Assembly (NCBI GenBank): GCA_963775245.1
Contig: CAVZID010000001.1
Coordinates: forward strand, 20,079 to 84,078
From: CAVSWT01 sp963775245
GTDB lineage: Bacteria; Bacteroidota; Ignavibacteria; Ignavibacteriales; Ignavibacteriaceae
DNA length: 64,000 nt
Direction: 5' to 3'
Made by a program: the position numbers and the translations under genes
The notes under the pieces: generated by a model
The model's input: only the letters and a program-made list of their open reading frames with translations
Database searches by the model: none
What the model was told of the DNA's origin: nothing
Part shown: positions 10,550 to 20,640 of the stretch, one piece after another
Numbering within the stretch: the first letter of the stretch is position 1
How the letters are laid out: each line of letters opens with the position of its first letter

Positions 10550-11000
10550 AGACCCTCCTAAGTATAATTATTAAAATAAAATTTGTTACCCTAACAAAGT
10601 AAAACCGACAATTAAAATTTATTTCAAGTATATATTTATGATTGAGAAGAAAAACTACATCATAAAAGCGATAATAATTAACAAGCTTTTCTATTAAGCT
10701 TATGATGGAACTTAAAAAGAATTCAAGAACCATTCACGCAAGCTGCAGTTATAAATTGAACAGAAAGAAATTTTATCCGCTAGTAAATACTTATCGAACG
10801 ATAAAATCTTGACGATAAATATTGCATAAAATCACGCTTAATGATATAGAACAATTGAACTAATTTTTTGATTAAAAAGACGGGTTTTCCGATTTATTTA
10901 ATACAATTTAAAATCAGATAGTAAATATTATCTATAAGCAAAAAATAACTAGTTTTTTTTGTTTGATTTGGTTTAAACAAAATTAAAGATCACGATACTT
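10550..11000. other. long AT-rich gap without a convincing gene
   Basis: About 450 bases lie between the surface-protein start and the aldo/keto reductase remnant. The part next to 10549 must hold the minus-strand promoter and the AGGAGG ribosome site. A 63-codon frame at 10542-10733 is hydrophobic and AT-biased and overlaps this leader, so I do not treat it as a gene. I see no RNA structure of note. Confidence 0.5.
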
Positions 11001-11467
11001 TTAATTATTAACTAATTTCATCTCTATTTGCTCATATCTTGTTCCAGCTACTTCATTCATGGGAATAACTTCTTCAATCTCTCTTAATTCATCTTCAGTA
11101 AATTCAATTTCAATAGATTTCACGTTTTCTTCAAGATATATTATGTGCTTGGTTCCGGGAATTTGGACTCGGGTTTGCCGCTGATACTTCTTTCCTTTGT
11201 ACCCGGTTTACGAACGATCCCAAATTTGGTTGCAATAATAACTTTTTCTCTTTTTTCTTTTAATGCTTTTCAAACTAGAATTTCATTCTTATATGGCCCA
11301 TACATATCGGCTGTATCGAAAAATGTTAAACCTAGCTCAATTGCTCTATGAATTGTTTTAATTGATTCTGATTCATCGGTTTCGCCATAAAATTCAGACA
11401 TGCCCATATAGCCAGGGCCAAGTGCTGATACTTCCAGTCCTAATTTTCCGAGTTTTCTTTATTACAT
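11001..11467 (-). pseudogene. decayed aldo/keto reductase with internal deletion
   Basis: Reading the minus strand gives RKLGKLGLEVSALGPGYMGM, then FYGETDESESIKTIHRAIEL, GLTFFDTADMYGPYKNE, a TGA in place of a glycine codon, and KALKEKREKVIIATKFGIVR. This is the N-terminal third of an aldo/keto reductase, including the conserved D and Y of the DTADMYG motif. It then jumps almost directly to the C-terminal helix, LEENVKSIEIEFTEDELREIEE. Roughly half the barrel (over 150 residues) is missing. The ATG at 11467 has a GAGGAA site but is followed at once by TAA TAA. Several independent lesions make this a true pseudogene, not a sequencing artefact. Confidence 0.88.
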
Positions 11468-11568
11468 TAATTTTCCTCAGCTAAATAAAAGTTCATAAAG
11501 TTGTTACCAATAAAATAAATATTACGGAGTTTTTACACTAGGAATCTAATAATCAATTTTAATTAAGA

Positions 11569-14160
11569 TTATTCTTTCTTAATAAGATCTACATATTTTT
11601 TTGCCTCATGTTTTTTTCCCCATTTCCCATATAGTTCAATAATTGCTTTTACTAAATTGTTTCTAGTTTTTTTATCATATTCTTTTTCACCTTTTATCTT
11701 GGCATAATCCTTAAGCAAAACATTTTCAGCTTTGGAAAATTTTTTAAGTCCAAACAAGGATTTACCTAATTCACATTCAGTAGATACAACAAGCGAATTT
11801 TTCTCATCAAATATTTTATTTCTTATTTGAAGTGAATGAGTTAAATTTTGATAGGCAGAATCGTATTTACCATCGGCATTTTGTACCTTGCCAAGAAAAG
11901 CATAAGCATCACCAAAGTAATAATGATTTTTATCCAGTTTCTTTCCCCAGCTTTTGATTGCCTCAGTTATAAGAGCCTCCGACTGTTTATACTTACCGAG
12001 GAAAAAAAGCAAACATCCTAAATTATATTTATTAACCGTAACTTCAGGATGGTTATCCCCCAAAATTTTTTTCCTAAGATTATAAGCTTTGCTGAATAAA
12101 CTTTCTGCAGCTAAATAATTGCCTTTATCCTGGGCAACAAATGCCAAATTATTAATATTATAAGTTACACTAAGGCTGCTATCCCCGAAGATTTTTTTAT
12201 TTAAATCATATGCGGTTTGATAGTATTTTTCAGCAGAGTCTAATTCGTTTAAATAATGAAAATCAAGCGCTAAGTTATTATAAGTGGAAGCTACATCTTT
12301 ATGTTCCTTACCGTAAATATTAATATAATTTGTCAGTGATTCCTCAAAACTTTTTTTAGCATCTTTATATTTAGATAAGTCCATTTGAAGTGTTCCATAA
12401 TCATTTAAGGCTTCAGCAATTTTTGAGTTAGGCGGCTTTACTAACTTTCTTAATATTTCTATGGATTTCTCGTACAGATATTTTGCTGTGTCAAGATTAC
12501 CTTTATAGTGATAAACCAATGCTAAATTTTTAAAACTCATGGCAGTTTCAATATTATTTTGCCCCAGCACTGAATCTTGAAGTTGAAGTGCTCTCTCAAG
12601 CTGAATAATACCCTGGTCATACAATCCTAAATTTTGAAAAGTAATTCCTAAAGTGGTTCTTATTTGAGCCTCTATTTCGGGTTGATTTTTCAGCTCGGTT
12701 TGTATTTTCTTTGAAGCTTTATCTAAAACTTCTACAACTTTAACATCTTTACCTTCTTTTGAAGGATCGACTGAAGAAAGTATTTCATTTAAAAATTTAT
12801 TTATCTGATTTGATTTCGCTGCTTCAAGAGTAGCTTTATCTCTTTGCAATGCGGCAAGATTTGCCTGCCATATGACTGCTGCAACACCGGAAATTAATAA
12901 TAGAGCTATAATAGTTACGGCGGTTACACCGATCTTATGCCTGCTCACAAATTTAATTGATCGGTACCACAAAGAATCGCTGTGGGCGTTAACAGGCCTT
13001 CCCTCAATGTAATGTTTAATGTCTTCGGCAAGAAGTTGAATTGAATTATAACGCCTTTCAGGTTCTTTATTCAATGCCATTAAAATTATATTGTCTATAT
13101 CGCCGGATAGTCTTCTTTTAAGTTTTTCAATATTGCTGTTTCGTAGAATGCTGATTTCTTCCGGGGATATTTCATTTGCTTCACCGTCTTCAGTAATGGT
13201 CTTGCTGGATTTTGAAATTATAGTACTTGGTTTTTCAGGATTGATTGAAGTAATTACTTTTTCAACTTCATGAGGGAATTTATTTTTAAAGTTATACGGT
13301 AAATGCCCCGTCAAAAGTTCGTACAGTAAAACACCTAATGAATATACATCGCTTGCTGTGGTAATTTTTCCGCCTGTAACTTGTTCTGGACTGGCATATT
13401 CTACTGTCATCAGCTTTGAACCATCCCTGGTTAATGCCATTGTGTTAGCATTTTGCTCTTCGCTTAATAGTTTTGCAATTCCAAAATCAAGAAGTTTTGG
13501 AGTGCCGTCGGATGTGATTAAAATATTACTTGGCTTTAAATCTCTGTGTACAATTAAATTCTGATGAGCATAGTTAACAGCGGAACAAACTTTTATAAAA
13601 AGTTCAAGCCGCTGATCAACAGAAAGTTTATTCAGATCACAATACTGGGTTATTGGAATGCCGTCAATATATTCCATAACAAAAAACGGAAGGCCATCAT
13701 CGGAAGTTCCGCCGTCAATAATTTTTGCAATGTTGGGGTGTTCGAGATTTGCAAGCGTTTGTCTTTCGTGTTTAAATCTTCTTACTATTTCATCAGTGTC
13801 CATTCCCCTTTTAATAATTTTTAATGCGGCGGTCTGCTCAAACTCATTATCTGCTCTCCTTGCCAGGTAAACATAAGCCATTCCTCCAGTGCCTATTTTC
13901 TTTTCAATTTTATAAGCACCGAATTGCTTCCCTATGAACATGTCATCTTCATCTATATTTTGCAGATAAGCTAAATCTATACCCGGTTCTTCCAAAAAGC
14001 TGCCTGAATTTTCAAAAGCAAATAGTAAAGCTTCAACTTCTTGTTTGATAGATTCGTTTCCCAAACATTCTTTGTCGATAAAATCATGGCGTTGGTTATT
14101 AGGCAGTTCGATTGCCGACTCAAATATAGATTTAATCTTTTTCCAATCCGGGATATTCAT
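11569..14160 (-). CDS. Ser/Thr protein kinase with transmembrane segment and TPR repeats
   Basis: The protein has 863 residues. After an 80-residue leader comes a Hanks-type kinase domain: glycine loop GTGGMAYVYLA (90-100), lysine in ALKIIK (about 114), HRDLKPSN (205-212), DFG (225-227) and the YASPEQ activation-loop end. A membrane helix lies near 405-428 (VTAVTIIALLLISGVAAVIW). The C-terminal half is a run of tetratricopeptide repeats (NNLALDFHYLNELDSAEKYY and relatives). All catalytic residues are present. The gene follows the ECF sigma gene by 32 bases on the same strand, an arrangement known for ECF factors controlled by partner kinases. I infer that the kinase modulates that sigma factor. 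Confidence 0.95.
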   Translation of the reverse strand: MNIPDWKKIKSIFESAIELPNNQRHDFIDKECLGNESIKQEVEALLFAFENSGSFLEEPGIDLAYLQNIDEDDMFIGKQFGAYKIEKKIGTGGMAYVYLARRADNEFEQTAALKIIKRGMDTDEIVRRFKHERQTLANLEHPNIAKIIDGGTSDDGLPFFVMEYIDGIPITQYCDLNKLSVDQRLELFIKVCSAVNYAHQNLIVHRDLKPSNILITSDGTPKLLDFGIAKLLSEEQNANTMALTRDGSKLMTVEYASPEQVTGGKITTASDVYSLGVLLYELLTGHLPYNFKNKFPHEVEKVITSINPEKPSTIISKSSKTITEDGEANEISPEEISILRNSNIEKLKRRLSGDIDNIILMALNKEPERRYNSIQLLAEDIKHYIEGRPVNAHSDSLWYRSIKFVSRHKIGVTAVTIIALLLISGVAAVIWQANLAALQRDKATLEAAKSNQINKFLNEILSSVDPSKEGKDVKVVEVLDKASKKIQTELKNQPEIEAQIRTTLGITFQNLGLYDQGIIQLERALQLQDSVLGQNNIETAMSFKNLALVYHYKGNLDTAKYLYEKSIEILRKLVKPPNSKIAEALNDYGTLQMDLSKYKDAKKSFEESLTNYINIYGKEHKDVASTYNNLALDFHYLNELDSAEKYYQTAYDLNKKIFGDSSLSVTYNINNLAFVAQDKGNYLAAESLFSKAYNLRKKILGDNHPEVTVNKYNLGCLLFFLGKYKQSEALITEAIKSWGKKLDKNHYYFGDAYAFLGKVQNADGKYDSAYQNLTHSLQIRNKIFDEKNSLVVSTECELGKSLFGLKKFSKAENVLLKDYAKIKGEKEYDKKTRNNLVKAIIELYGKWGKKHEAKKYVDLIKKE

Positions 14161-14192
14161 TTATAAAATATAAGATGGTTTAAAGAAAATTT

Positions 14193-14753
14193 TTAAGCCT
14201 TGCCCATTGCTTTATACAGCCATGCTTTTGCGGTGCTCCATTCGCGTTTAACAGTAGCGGGAGAGATATTTAGAATTTCTGCTGTTTCTTCAATTGTAAA
14301 GCCGGCAAAAAATCTAAGTTCAACAATTTTGCTTAAGCGTTCATCAAACATTTCAAGCTTCTTTAAAGATTCATCAAGAGCTAATATTTCTTCATTCTTT
14401 TCATCTGAAATAAAAAGAACGTCATCCAATGACAAATTATTTTTGTCTTCGCCTCTTTTAATTGCTTGTCTTCTTCTCGCTCTATCCACTAAAATTTGCC
14501 TCATCGAATTTGCAGCTACACCAAAAAAATGTCCCCGGTTTTGAAGAGATAAATTTTCATCTCCAACAAGACGAATATACGCTTCATGAACTAGTTCGGT
14601 AGTTTGTATAGTTCTTTTTGAATACTCAGCTTTTAAATATTTTGATGCAAGCCTTCTCAGTTCATTATAAACCAATGGAAGTAAAAGATGAATAGCATCA
14701 TTATCCCCTTTATTGAAATCCACTAAAAGCTGGGTAACATTTCGAGAAGACAT
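14193..14753 (-). CDS. RNA polymerase sigma factor, ECF subfamily (TIGR02999-like)
   Basis: The 186 residues hold sigma region 2 (LLPLVYNELRRLASKYLKAE, then TTELVHEAYIRLV and NRGHFFGVAANSMRQILVDR) and region 4 (IVELRFFAGFTIEETAEILN, SPATVKREWSTAKAWL). The 'RGHFFGVAA..MR.ILVD.AR' stretch is characteristic of the TIGR02999 group, which is commonly encoded beside Ser/Thr kinases or TPR proteins. No anti-sigma factor gene is adjacent. The kinase downstream is the likely regulator. The gene probably heads a two-gene operon on the minus strand. Confidence 0.93.
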   Translation of the reverse strand: MSSRNVTQLLVDFNKGDNDAIHLLLPLVYNELRRLASKYLKAEYSKRTIQTTELVHEAYIRLVGDENLSLQNRGHFFGVAANSMRQILVDRARRRQAIKRGEDKNNLSLDDVLFISDEKNEEILALDESLKKLEMFDERLSKIVELRFFAGFTIEETAEILNISPATVKREWSTAKAWLYKAMGKA

Positions 14754-14883
14754 TAACGGCCTATAATAAGTTGGAATAAAACTATCAAAGTTTAATCGAA
14801 ATTTTCTTTTCTGTTTAAGAGAGGTAAATAATCCAATCGCAAATGCTAATCATTTAGTCGATAAAAATATAAAAAATTATTTA

Positions 14884-16012
14884 CTAACTTTCTTCAACTT
14901 TAAGATTAATATTTCTTTTTTTGAGGTGAGAAAGGATATAATCGAAACATGCTTTATTTTCTCCTAAAAATTCAGGAGGAGAAATTCCTTTCTTTGTATA
15001 AATATTTTTTGCAACTAAATTTACAGCAGCAGTACAAGTATAGCCTGTAGTTCTTGCCATTGAGCTTGTCTTTGTTTTAATATCAAATTCGTCATATAAA
15101 TCATACATGTATTTTTTTTGCTTTTTATTCTTTTGGCCTTTAATTATTACTTTAAGAAGTGTAAACTCTTTTTCATTTTCCTTCAGTTTCCAAAAGGGAA
15201 TAAAAGTTTTACTGTCAAATCCAACGGACGTACTTTTTCATCATTCCCTAATTCAATCAATTCCTCATCAAAGAAACCGGTTTCTTTTAACAATTTGATA
15301 GTATTTACATGTCCCGGGATAGCGTAAAGTTTTTTCAATCATGTTAGGAATTTTCATCGTCTTAATTAAGAGTTCTCAACCCATCAGTATTGAATGCTTC
15401 AAGCGATCCTACTCTTTCAAACTCAATTATATCCACATCGGAAAGTGCGGGCTTAATAATCAATTTACCATTTTTAATATACCGTGCAGGACGAGTATAT
15501 TCCTCAATGACATCAACTGGAGAAAAAGGAGCTTTATATTGATAAGGCAATTTTCTTTTTTTAGGCAGTCCTCCTACATAACATTCAAATGATTCTATAT
15601 TCATTCTTTTGTTATGATAGCCCAAAATAACACTGCTCAAGCCTGGGGCAACTCCGCAATCAACAATTGCTGTTACATTTTTTTTCTTTGCAAGCTTATC
15701 AAGCTCAAATGGGTCTTCACTAAAAAAAGAAATATCAACTAAATTTTTTGATTGCTCTATTACCGTTTTTATAGTATCAAAGCCCATAAAACCGGGAACT
15801 GCACATACCACTATATTAGAATCGCTGATTACCTGCTTAATATTTTCAGGAATAAATAAATCAGTTTGTACAGTTTCAAGGTTGTTATATTTTTTTAATT
15901 TCTTCAGTTTAGCATTATCAATATCTGCAACTTTAACCCGGAAATTTTTGGAAAGGTCAACAGCTATTGCACTGCCGACCATTCCGGCACCAAGCACAAT
16001 AATTTTTATCAT
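14884..16012 (-). pseudogene. saccharopine dehydrogenase-like protein, broken by three indels
   Basis: From ATG 16012 the product starts IKIIVLGAGMVGSAIAVDLS, a Rossmann fold (GAGMVG). It continues with 'VDCGVAPGLSSVILGYHNKR', typical of the saccharopine dehydrogenase/carboxynorspermidine synthase superfamily. After residue 216 the same protein goes on in other frames: TMKIPNMIEKTLRYPG, HVNTIKLLKETGFFDEE, then FWKLKENEKEFTLLKV and a last part ending KNIYTKKGISPPEFLGENKA. The indels lie near 15366, 15319 and 15190, the last in a T-run. The restored protein would be about 375 residues. Function is a guess within the family: NAD(P)-dependent amino-acid metabolism. It may be a real pseudogene or an error-rich stretch. 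Confidence 0.82.
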
Positions 16013-16091
16013 AATTTGTTTAAAGTATATTTTGATTAAAATAATTAAGTAATAATCAACAATCCTAAAACAATTTAATATAAAAAACTAA

Positions 16092-16903
16092 TTATTGCAT
16101 CTGGTATGTATGAACATCTCTTTGCGGGAAAGGTATGCTGATTTTATTTTCGTCAAAAGCATTTTTAACTTTTTCAATAGTATCAAAATAAACATTCCAA
16201 TAATCAGGTAAATTTATAAAAGCTCTCACAGCAAAGTTTACACTGCTGTCAGCAAGTTCTTTTACCAATTATTTGAGGAACAGGCTCTGTAAAATTCTTT
16301 CGTCACTTTCAATTATATTTTTAATTACAGACCTGGCTTTTTTAATATCATCATCATATCCAATTCCGAAAATCCATTCTGCTCTTCTTGTTTCATTAGC
16401 ACTATAGTTTGTTATTGTGTCCCCCATTAGCTTGCTGTTTGGAACAACTACTTTAATGTTGTCTATGGTGTTTTAATTTGGTATATAAAATTTGAATTTC
16501 TTCAACTGTCCCTATTGAACCTGCTGCATCTATAAAATCACCAGCTTTAAAAGGACGAAAAATTATTAGTAAAAATCCGGCAGCGAAATTTGAAAGAGCA
16601 CCTTGAAATGCTAGCCCAACTGCGAACCCGGCAGCGCCTATAACTGCAATAAAAGAAGTTGTTTCGATGCCGACCTGTGAAAGTGTTGCAATTACTACAA
16701 ATGTTACAAGTAAAGTATATACAATGTTAGTAGAAAAAGACACAATCGTGGAATCAATTTCTCTTTTCGCAAGTAATTTGCTTATTAAATTTTTTTAAAA
16801 TTTTTGAGGCCCACAGCCCGATAATTAAAATTGCAATGGCAGCAATAACTTTAATCCCGTATATTGCAGCGAATTCTTTTAATTGAGGCAAGATGCTTTC
16901 CAT
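16092..16903 (-). pseudogene. MscS-family mechanosensitive channel, broken by several indels
   Basis: Pieces in different frames join into one small MscS of about 270 residues. The N-terminus is MESILPQLKEFAAIYG with a first helix. The pore region follows (ETTSFIAVIGAAGFAVGLAF, then QGALSNFAAGFLLIIFRPFK), with the conserved G/A packing pattern. The beta domain has FIDAAGSIGTVEEI and DNIKVVVPNSKLMGD. The C-terminal domain ends RDVHTYQMQ. I count at least four single-base indels, near 16789, 16472, 16300 and 16268. MscS channels release solutes during osmotic downshock. The pore helix is intact in its own frame, so the gene could be whole if the indels are errors. Confidence 0.85.
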
Positions 16904-17224
16904 ATTTTCTCCTTTCGAATTAATTGATTTATGAATTCACTTAACTTACTCCCTTTTTTAATTTATTCCACTCAATTAGATGAAGTACTTTCTGAGTTAT
17001 TGAGTTTCCGATTTACTATAGATATAAATATTCGCAATAGCAAATATTCACAGTTTTATTCTTTATAAAATAAAATTAAAATTTAGAGTTTGATTAGATA
17101 TAAAATTATCGGCCTTCCTCTTTTAGCAAATTAATAAGTTTTTATTTGTTAAAGTTTGTTCACAGTAACACATTATTTTTTTCTTTATATTAATTATGAA
17201 TAAAAATATTTACAGGATACTTAC
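16904..17224. other. divergent intergenic region
   Basis: About 320 AT-rich bases separate the minus-strand mscS-like gene from the plus-strand pncB gene, so promoters for both should lie here. I find no confident -10 or TAnnTTTG element and no structured RNA. Confidence 0.4.
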
Positions 17225-18785
17225 TTGCTAAAAAAATTCGATCAAAAAATTACCGAAGGAGCCTTATTTACAGACCATTACCAATTGTTGATGGCTCAAT
17301 TGTATTATCAAAAATAATCTTCATGAAAAAAAAGTTCAGTTTGATCACTACTTTAGAAATTATCCTGATTATGGATCACACAAAGCCGGCTACTGCATTA
17401 ATGCCGGACTTGAATGGCTTATTGACTGGCTTGAAAATACATCTTTTACCGACACTGAAATAGAAATCTTAAAGGCAAATAAAAACTCAAACGGAGAAAG
17501 ATTATTCCATGATGACTTTCTAGATTGGCTTAAAAAAAACGGCAACTTTAAATCGTTATATATTAAATCAATTCCCGAAGGAAGAGTAGTTCATCCCAAT
17601 GAACCATTAACTATTGTTGAAGGCCCCGCTGCACTTGCACAAATTTTTGAAACTGTTTTACTAAACAATTTAAACTTTCAAACTTTGATAGCCACAAAAG
17701 CATCCCGCATAAAAGAAATGACAAAGGGCCAGATGCTGATTGATTTTGGAGCGCGAAGAGCACAAGATAGAGGAGCAATTGCTGCTGTAAGGGCAGCTTT
17801 AATCGGCGGCGCTGACTTTTCATCAAACGTAGGAATTTCTAATTTACTTGGCTACCAACCCAAAGGAACTCACTCTCACAGCATGGTTCAAATGTTTTTG
17901 GCTTTGGGTATGAGTGAGTTTGATGCCTTTGAAGCTTTTGCAAATTTATATCCGGATGAGTGCGTTTTATTAGTTGATACTATTAATACCATTGAAAGCG
18001 GTATTCCAAATGCAATAAAAGTTTTTAAAAGTTTAAAGAAGCGCGGACATAAGCCAATCGCAATCAGATTGGATTCTGGAGACCTTGCATATTTAAGCAT
18101 CATCGCAGTTCAAATGCTTGATGATGCCGGATTAAATGATGTTGGAATTGTACTTTCAAATGAACTTGACGAAATGAACATCTGGCAAATCTTAAGTCAA
18201 ATTAGAGAAGATGCACCCAAGCATCAGGTTGATCCGGATAATTTAATTAAACGATTGACTTATGGTGTTGGAACCAGGTTAATTACTTCTGAAGGAGCAC
18301 CCGCTCTTGGAGGCGTGTATAAATTGGTTGCACTGGAAAATAAAAATGAATGGGTTCCGGCAATTAAAATTTCTGAGTCAGTTGAAAAAATTCCAAACCC
18401 GGGCAACAAGCAGGTATATAGAATTTATAACCTTGCTAATGAAGCAACTGCTGATTTAGTTGCTTTAAATGATGAAGACATTATTTATAATGAAAAAATA
18501 ATTTTACGTCATCCGTTTAATCAAACTAAAAAAAGAGTGTTAGATAAAAATCATTTTAAAGAAATTGAACCACTGCTGGTTGATGTATATAAAGATGGAA
18601 AACTTGTTTATGATTTCCCATCCATTGATGATTTAAGGAAGCAGCGTGAGAAAGATTTAGATAGATTAGACACCGGTGTAAAAAGATTAATTTACCCACA
18701 TCTTTATCATGTATCTATAACTCCTAAAATTTGGAATTTACGGAATGAGCTAATTGATAAGTTAAATAATTCAAATGGTATTTAA
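17225..18785 (+). CDS. pncB: nicotinate phosphoribosyltransferase, frameshifted near the N-terminus
   Basis: From a TTG at 17225 (AGGAT upstream) the frame reads LLKKFDQKITEGALFTDHYQ, then LLMAQLYYQ. After one extra A near 17316 it continues NNLHEKKVQFDHYFRNYPDY and GYCINAGLEWLIDWL. The long 366-codon remainder contains LIDFGARRAQDRGA, the diagnostic FGARRA motif, and RLDSGDLAYLS, TYGVGTRLITS and PALGGVYKLV. The enzyme makes nicotinate mononucleotide from nicotinate and PRPP with ATP, in the Preiss-Handler NAD salvage pathway. The restored length, about 520 residues, fits the bacterial long form. The ATG at 17685 is internal and not the true start. Confidence 0.93.
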
Positions 18786-18788
18786 TTT

Positions 18789-19811
18789 TTAATTAGATAA
18801 GAATGTCCCTACCACTTCTTCAAATTTTTTCATTTCACAGCCAGGACCTAAATGCCCGCATTTATTATTAAAAACATAAATCTCCGAGTTTATCATTTTT
18901 GCTAAATCCATAGCCGGATTTGGATTAACCATGTGGTCGGTTAAATTCACAACTATAAGCACTCTTGCTTTTATATATCCGGCAGCCAGCTTCATTGATT
19001 CTGCAAACTGGGATGTAATATCCTGCTGCATCATTGCTTTTAATTGAGATTCCCAATCATAAGATTTAAAATACTTCTTTTGAAAAGAATATCTTTCATC
19101 TAGAAAAGAATCAAGGTCTTCCGGTTTTGTTTGATCAATTCTAAATTGAGGAGTTTGAATATTTAATGTTTGAATATTAGTTATATCTTTTATTAAATCT
19201 TCATCACTGATGTTATATTTATGTCCTTGTTCAATTATATCTAATTCGGTTTTCCAAAGGAGCAAATCATAAGAAGTAAGCTTTGGCGAGCCAACATAGC
19301 TGACCGCTTTGTCCATAAAATTAGGATAAGAAGTAATCCATTGGAAAGCCTGCATGCCTCCCATCGAGCCGCCCACAACAGCATAAATATGATTTATATT
19401 TAACACTTTCTTCAATAGAATATACTGTGAACTAACCATATCTTTAATATTATAAACCGGAAATTTTGAGTTTGCTTGCTCATCACTATTTGAAGGAGAA
19501 GAAGAATAACCATCGCCTAAAGCATCAACAGCTATTACAAAAAATTTATTCGTATCAATTAATTTACCAGGGCCTATTAAGTTTAATAAGTCTTCACTAT
19601 TTCCCCCGAACCAGGTTGGAAATACAATAATATTTGATTTGTCTTTATTCATTTTGCCTACTGTTCGATAACCAACTTTACAGTTGATAATTGTACCTCC
19701 ATCAGAAAGGCTTAAATCACCGATGGATGCGACTTTTAAATCTCCATCTGCAAAGAATAATGAAGAAAGCAAAAGAATAATTACAGAAGTTAGTCCAATT
19801 TTTTTTAACAT
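18789..19811 (-). CDS. exported alpha/beta hydrolase of the homoserine acetyltransferase-like family
   Basis: The 340-residue protein starts with a signal peptide (MLKKIGLTSVIILLLSSLFF). The fold is MetX-like: IIVFPTWFGGNSED, DALGDGYSSSPSNS, a nucleophile elbow VVGGSMGGMQAFQW with Ser149, an acid in NLTDHMVNP and a histidine in NKCGHLGPGCE. Cytoplasmic MetX enzymes have GPSMGGMQA and no signal peptide, so this one is more likely an exported esterase-type relative than a methionine-pathway enzyme. It converges on pncB with three bases between the stop codons. I infer the function from fold only. Confidence 0.82.
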   Translation of the reverse strand: MLKKIGLTSVIILLLSSLFFADGDLKVASIGDLSLSDGGTIINCKVGYRTVGKMNKDKSNIIVFPTWFGGNSEDLLNLIGPGKLIDTNKFFVIAVDALGDGYSSSPSNSDEQANSKFPVYNIKDMVSSQYILLKKVLNINHIYAVVGGSMGGMQAFQWITSYPNFMDKAVSYVGSPKLTSYDLLLWKTELDIIEQGHKYNISDEDLIKDITNIQTLNIQTPQFRIDQTKPEDLDSFLDERYSFQKKYFKSYDWESQLKAMMQQDITSQFAESMKLAAGYIKARVLIVVNLTDHMVNPNPAMDLAKMINSEIYVFNNKCGHLGPGCEMKKFEEVVGTFLSN

Positions 19812-19931
19812 AAATAAATTTCCTTAAACTGTTAAGTTAAAGCGGAATTAATAAATGGTTAGAACAAATTTAATGCGATAAGTTGTATATAAAATTCAAT
19901 ATATATTTTCTTTACTGAATGACAAATAAAA

Positions 19932-19946
19932 CCTAATGAGATTAGG
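19932..19946. promoter_or_regulatory. small palindrome upstream of the L7/L12-like gene
   Basis: CCTAAT-GAG-ATTAGG is a perfect 6-bp dyad, about 80 bases before the gene start. The half ATTAGGATT recurs near 19986-19994. It could be an operator or a small hairpin. It lies in the divergent region between the hydrolase and the L7/L12-like gene. Confidence 0.35.
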
Positions 19947-20024
19947 ATTTAAAAACTATCGAGAAAAAAATTAAAAGTTTGTTAAATTAGGATTAAAATA
20001 TTTTAAGAAAGGATTCGGGTTATT

Positions 20025-20453
20025 ATGGACAATAACTTTAAGATTCCATCATCAATTTTGGAGCAAATAAATAAGGGCAATAAAATCGAAGCAATAAAAA
20101 TGCTGCGTGAAGAACTTAATATCGGGTTAAAAGAAGCTAAAGAATTTGTGGAAAAGCTTTCCTCCGTTAATGATAATCCCAACGAAAATTTTATTGAACA
20201 AAAGAATATTTCAGTTTCAGAAAAAGCTTTAAACTTTTTGAGAGAAGGTAAAAAAATAGATGCTGTAAAAGTTGTGAGGGAAGAAACTGGTTTAGGCTTG
20301 AAAGATTCAAAAGATATGGTTGAAAAAATTCTTTCAGAAAATTCTGAAGTTAGAGAATTATATTCTGCACACAACAGAGCAGGAGTAAGAAAATTTTTCT
20401 TTGTAGTTTCAATTTTAATTTTAGTCTATTTAATAATTAACCTGCTAAAGTAA
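20025..20453 (+). CDS. membrane-anchored protein with two L7/L12 C-terminal-like domains
   Basis: The 142-residue product has two tandem copies of the helix-helix motif of the ribosomal L7/L12 C-terminal domain. Copy one is IEAIKMLREELNIGLKEAKE with FVEKL after it (residues about 9-45). Copy two is IDAVKVVREETGLGLKDSKD with MVEKIL after it (about 65-105). The 'K...R..TGLGLKEAK..VE' core is the translation-factor-binding face of L7/L12. A C-terminal membrane helix (FFVVSILILVYLIINLL) ends the protein. This is not ribosomal L7/L12, which is soluble and has an N-terminal dimerisation domain. The role is unknown. An AAGGA site lies 14-18 bases upstream, which is rather far. Confidence 0.85.
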   Translation: MDNNFKIPSSILEQINKGNKIEAIKMLREELNIGLKEAKEFVEKLSSVNDNPNENFIEQKNISVSEKALNFLREGKKIDAVKVVREETGLGLKDSKDMVEKILSENSEVRELYSAHNRAGVRKFFFVVSILILVYLIINLLK

Positions 20454-20480
20454 AATTAGTTGTTCATAACATTGATTCCG

Positions 20481-20505
20481 GGCAGGCTTTATCCGACTGC
20501 CTTTT
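20481..20505 (+). terminator. probable terminator of the L7/L12-like gene
   Basis: GGCAG and CTGCC form a 5-bp stem around an 11-base loop and are followed by TTTT, about 28 bases after the stop codon. The stem is short, so confidence is moderate. Confidence 0.5.
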
Positions 20506-20640
20506 GAATATAAAATAATCAGGCATAATAGATATAAAAAAAATTAACTCAAAAAAATATTTGTTTTTCTTTTTTATTTTAAAATACTATTCTATATTTT
20601 CAAATAGTTACAATCATAAATTAATTTTTATAAGCACCTT

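Noticed and set aside
10542..10733. 63-codon frame between the surface protein and the pseudogene
   Set aside because: It overlaps the surface-protein leader and ribosome site, is made of I, L, F and N only by AT bias, and matches nothing.
14884..16012. Programmed ribosomal frameshifting in the saccharopine-like gene
   Set aside because: Three shifts in different directions, without slippery heptamers or downstream structure, do not fit a programmed event.
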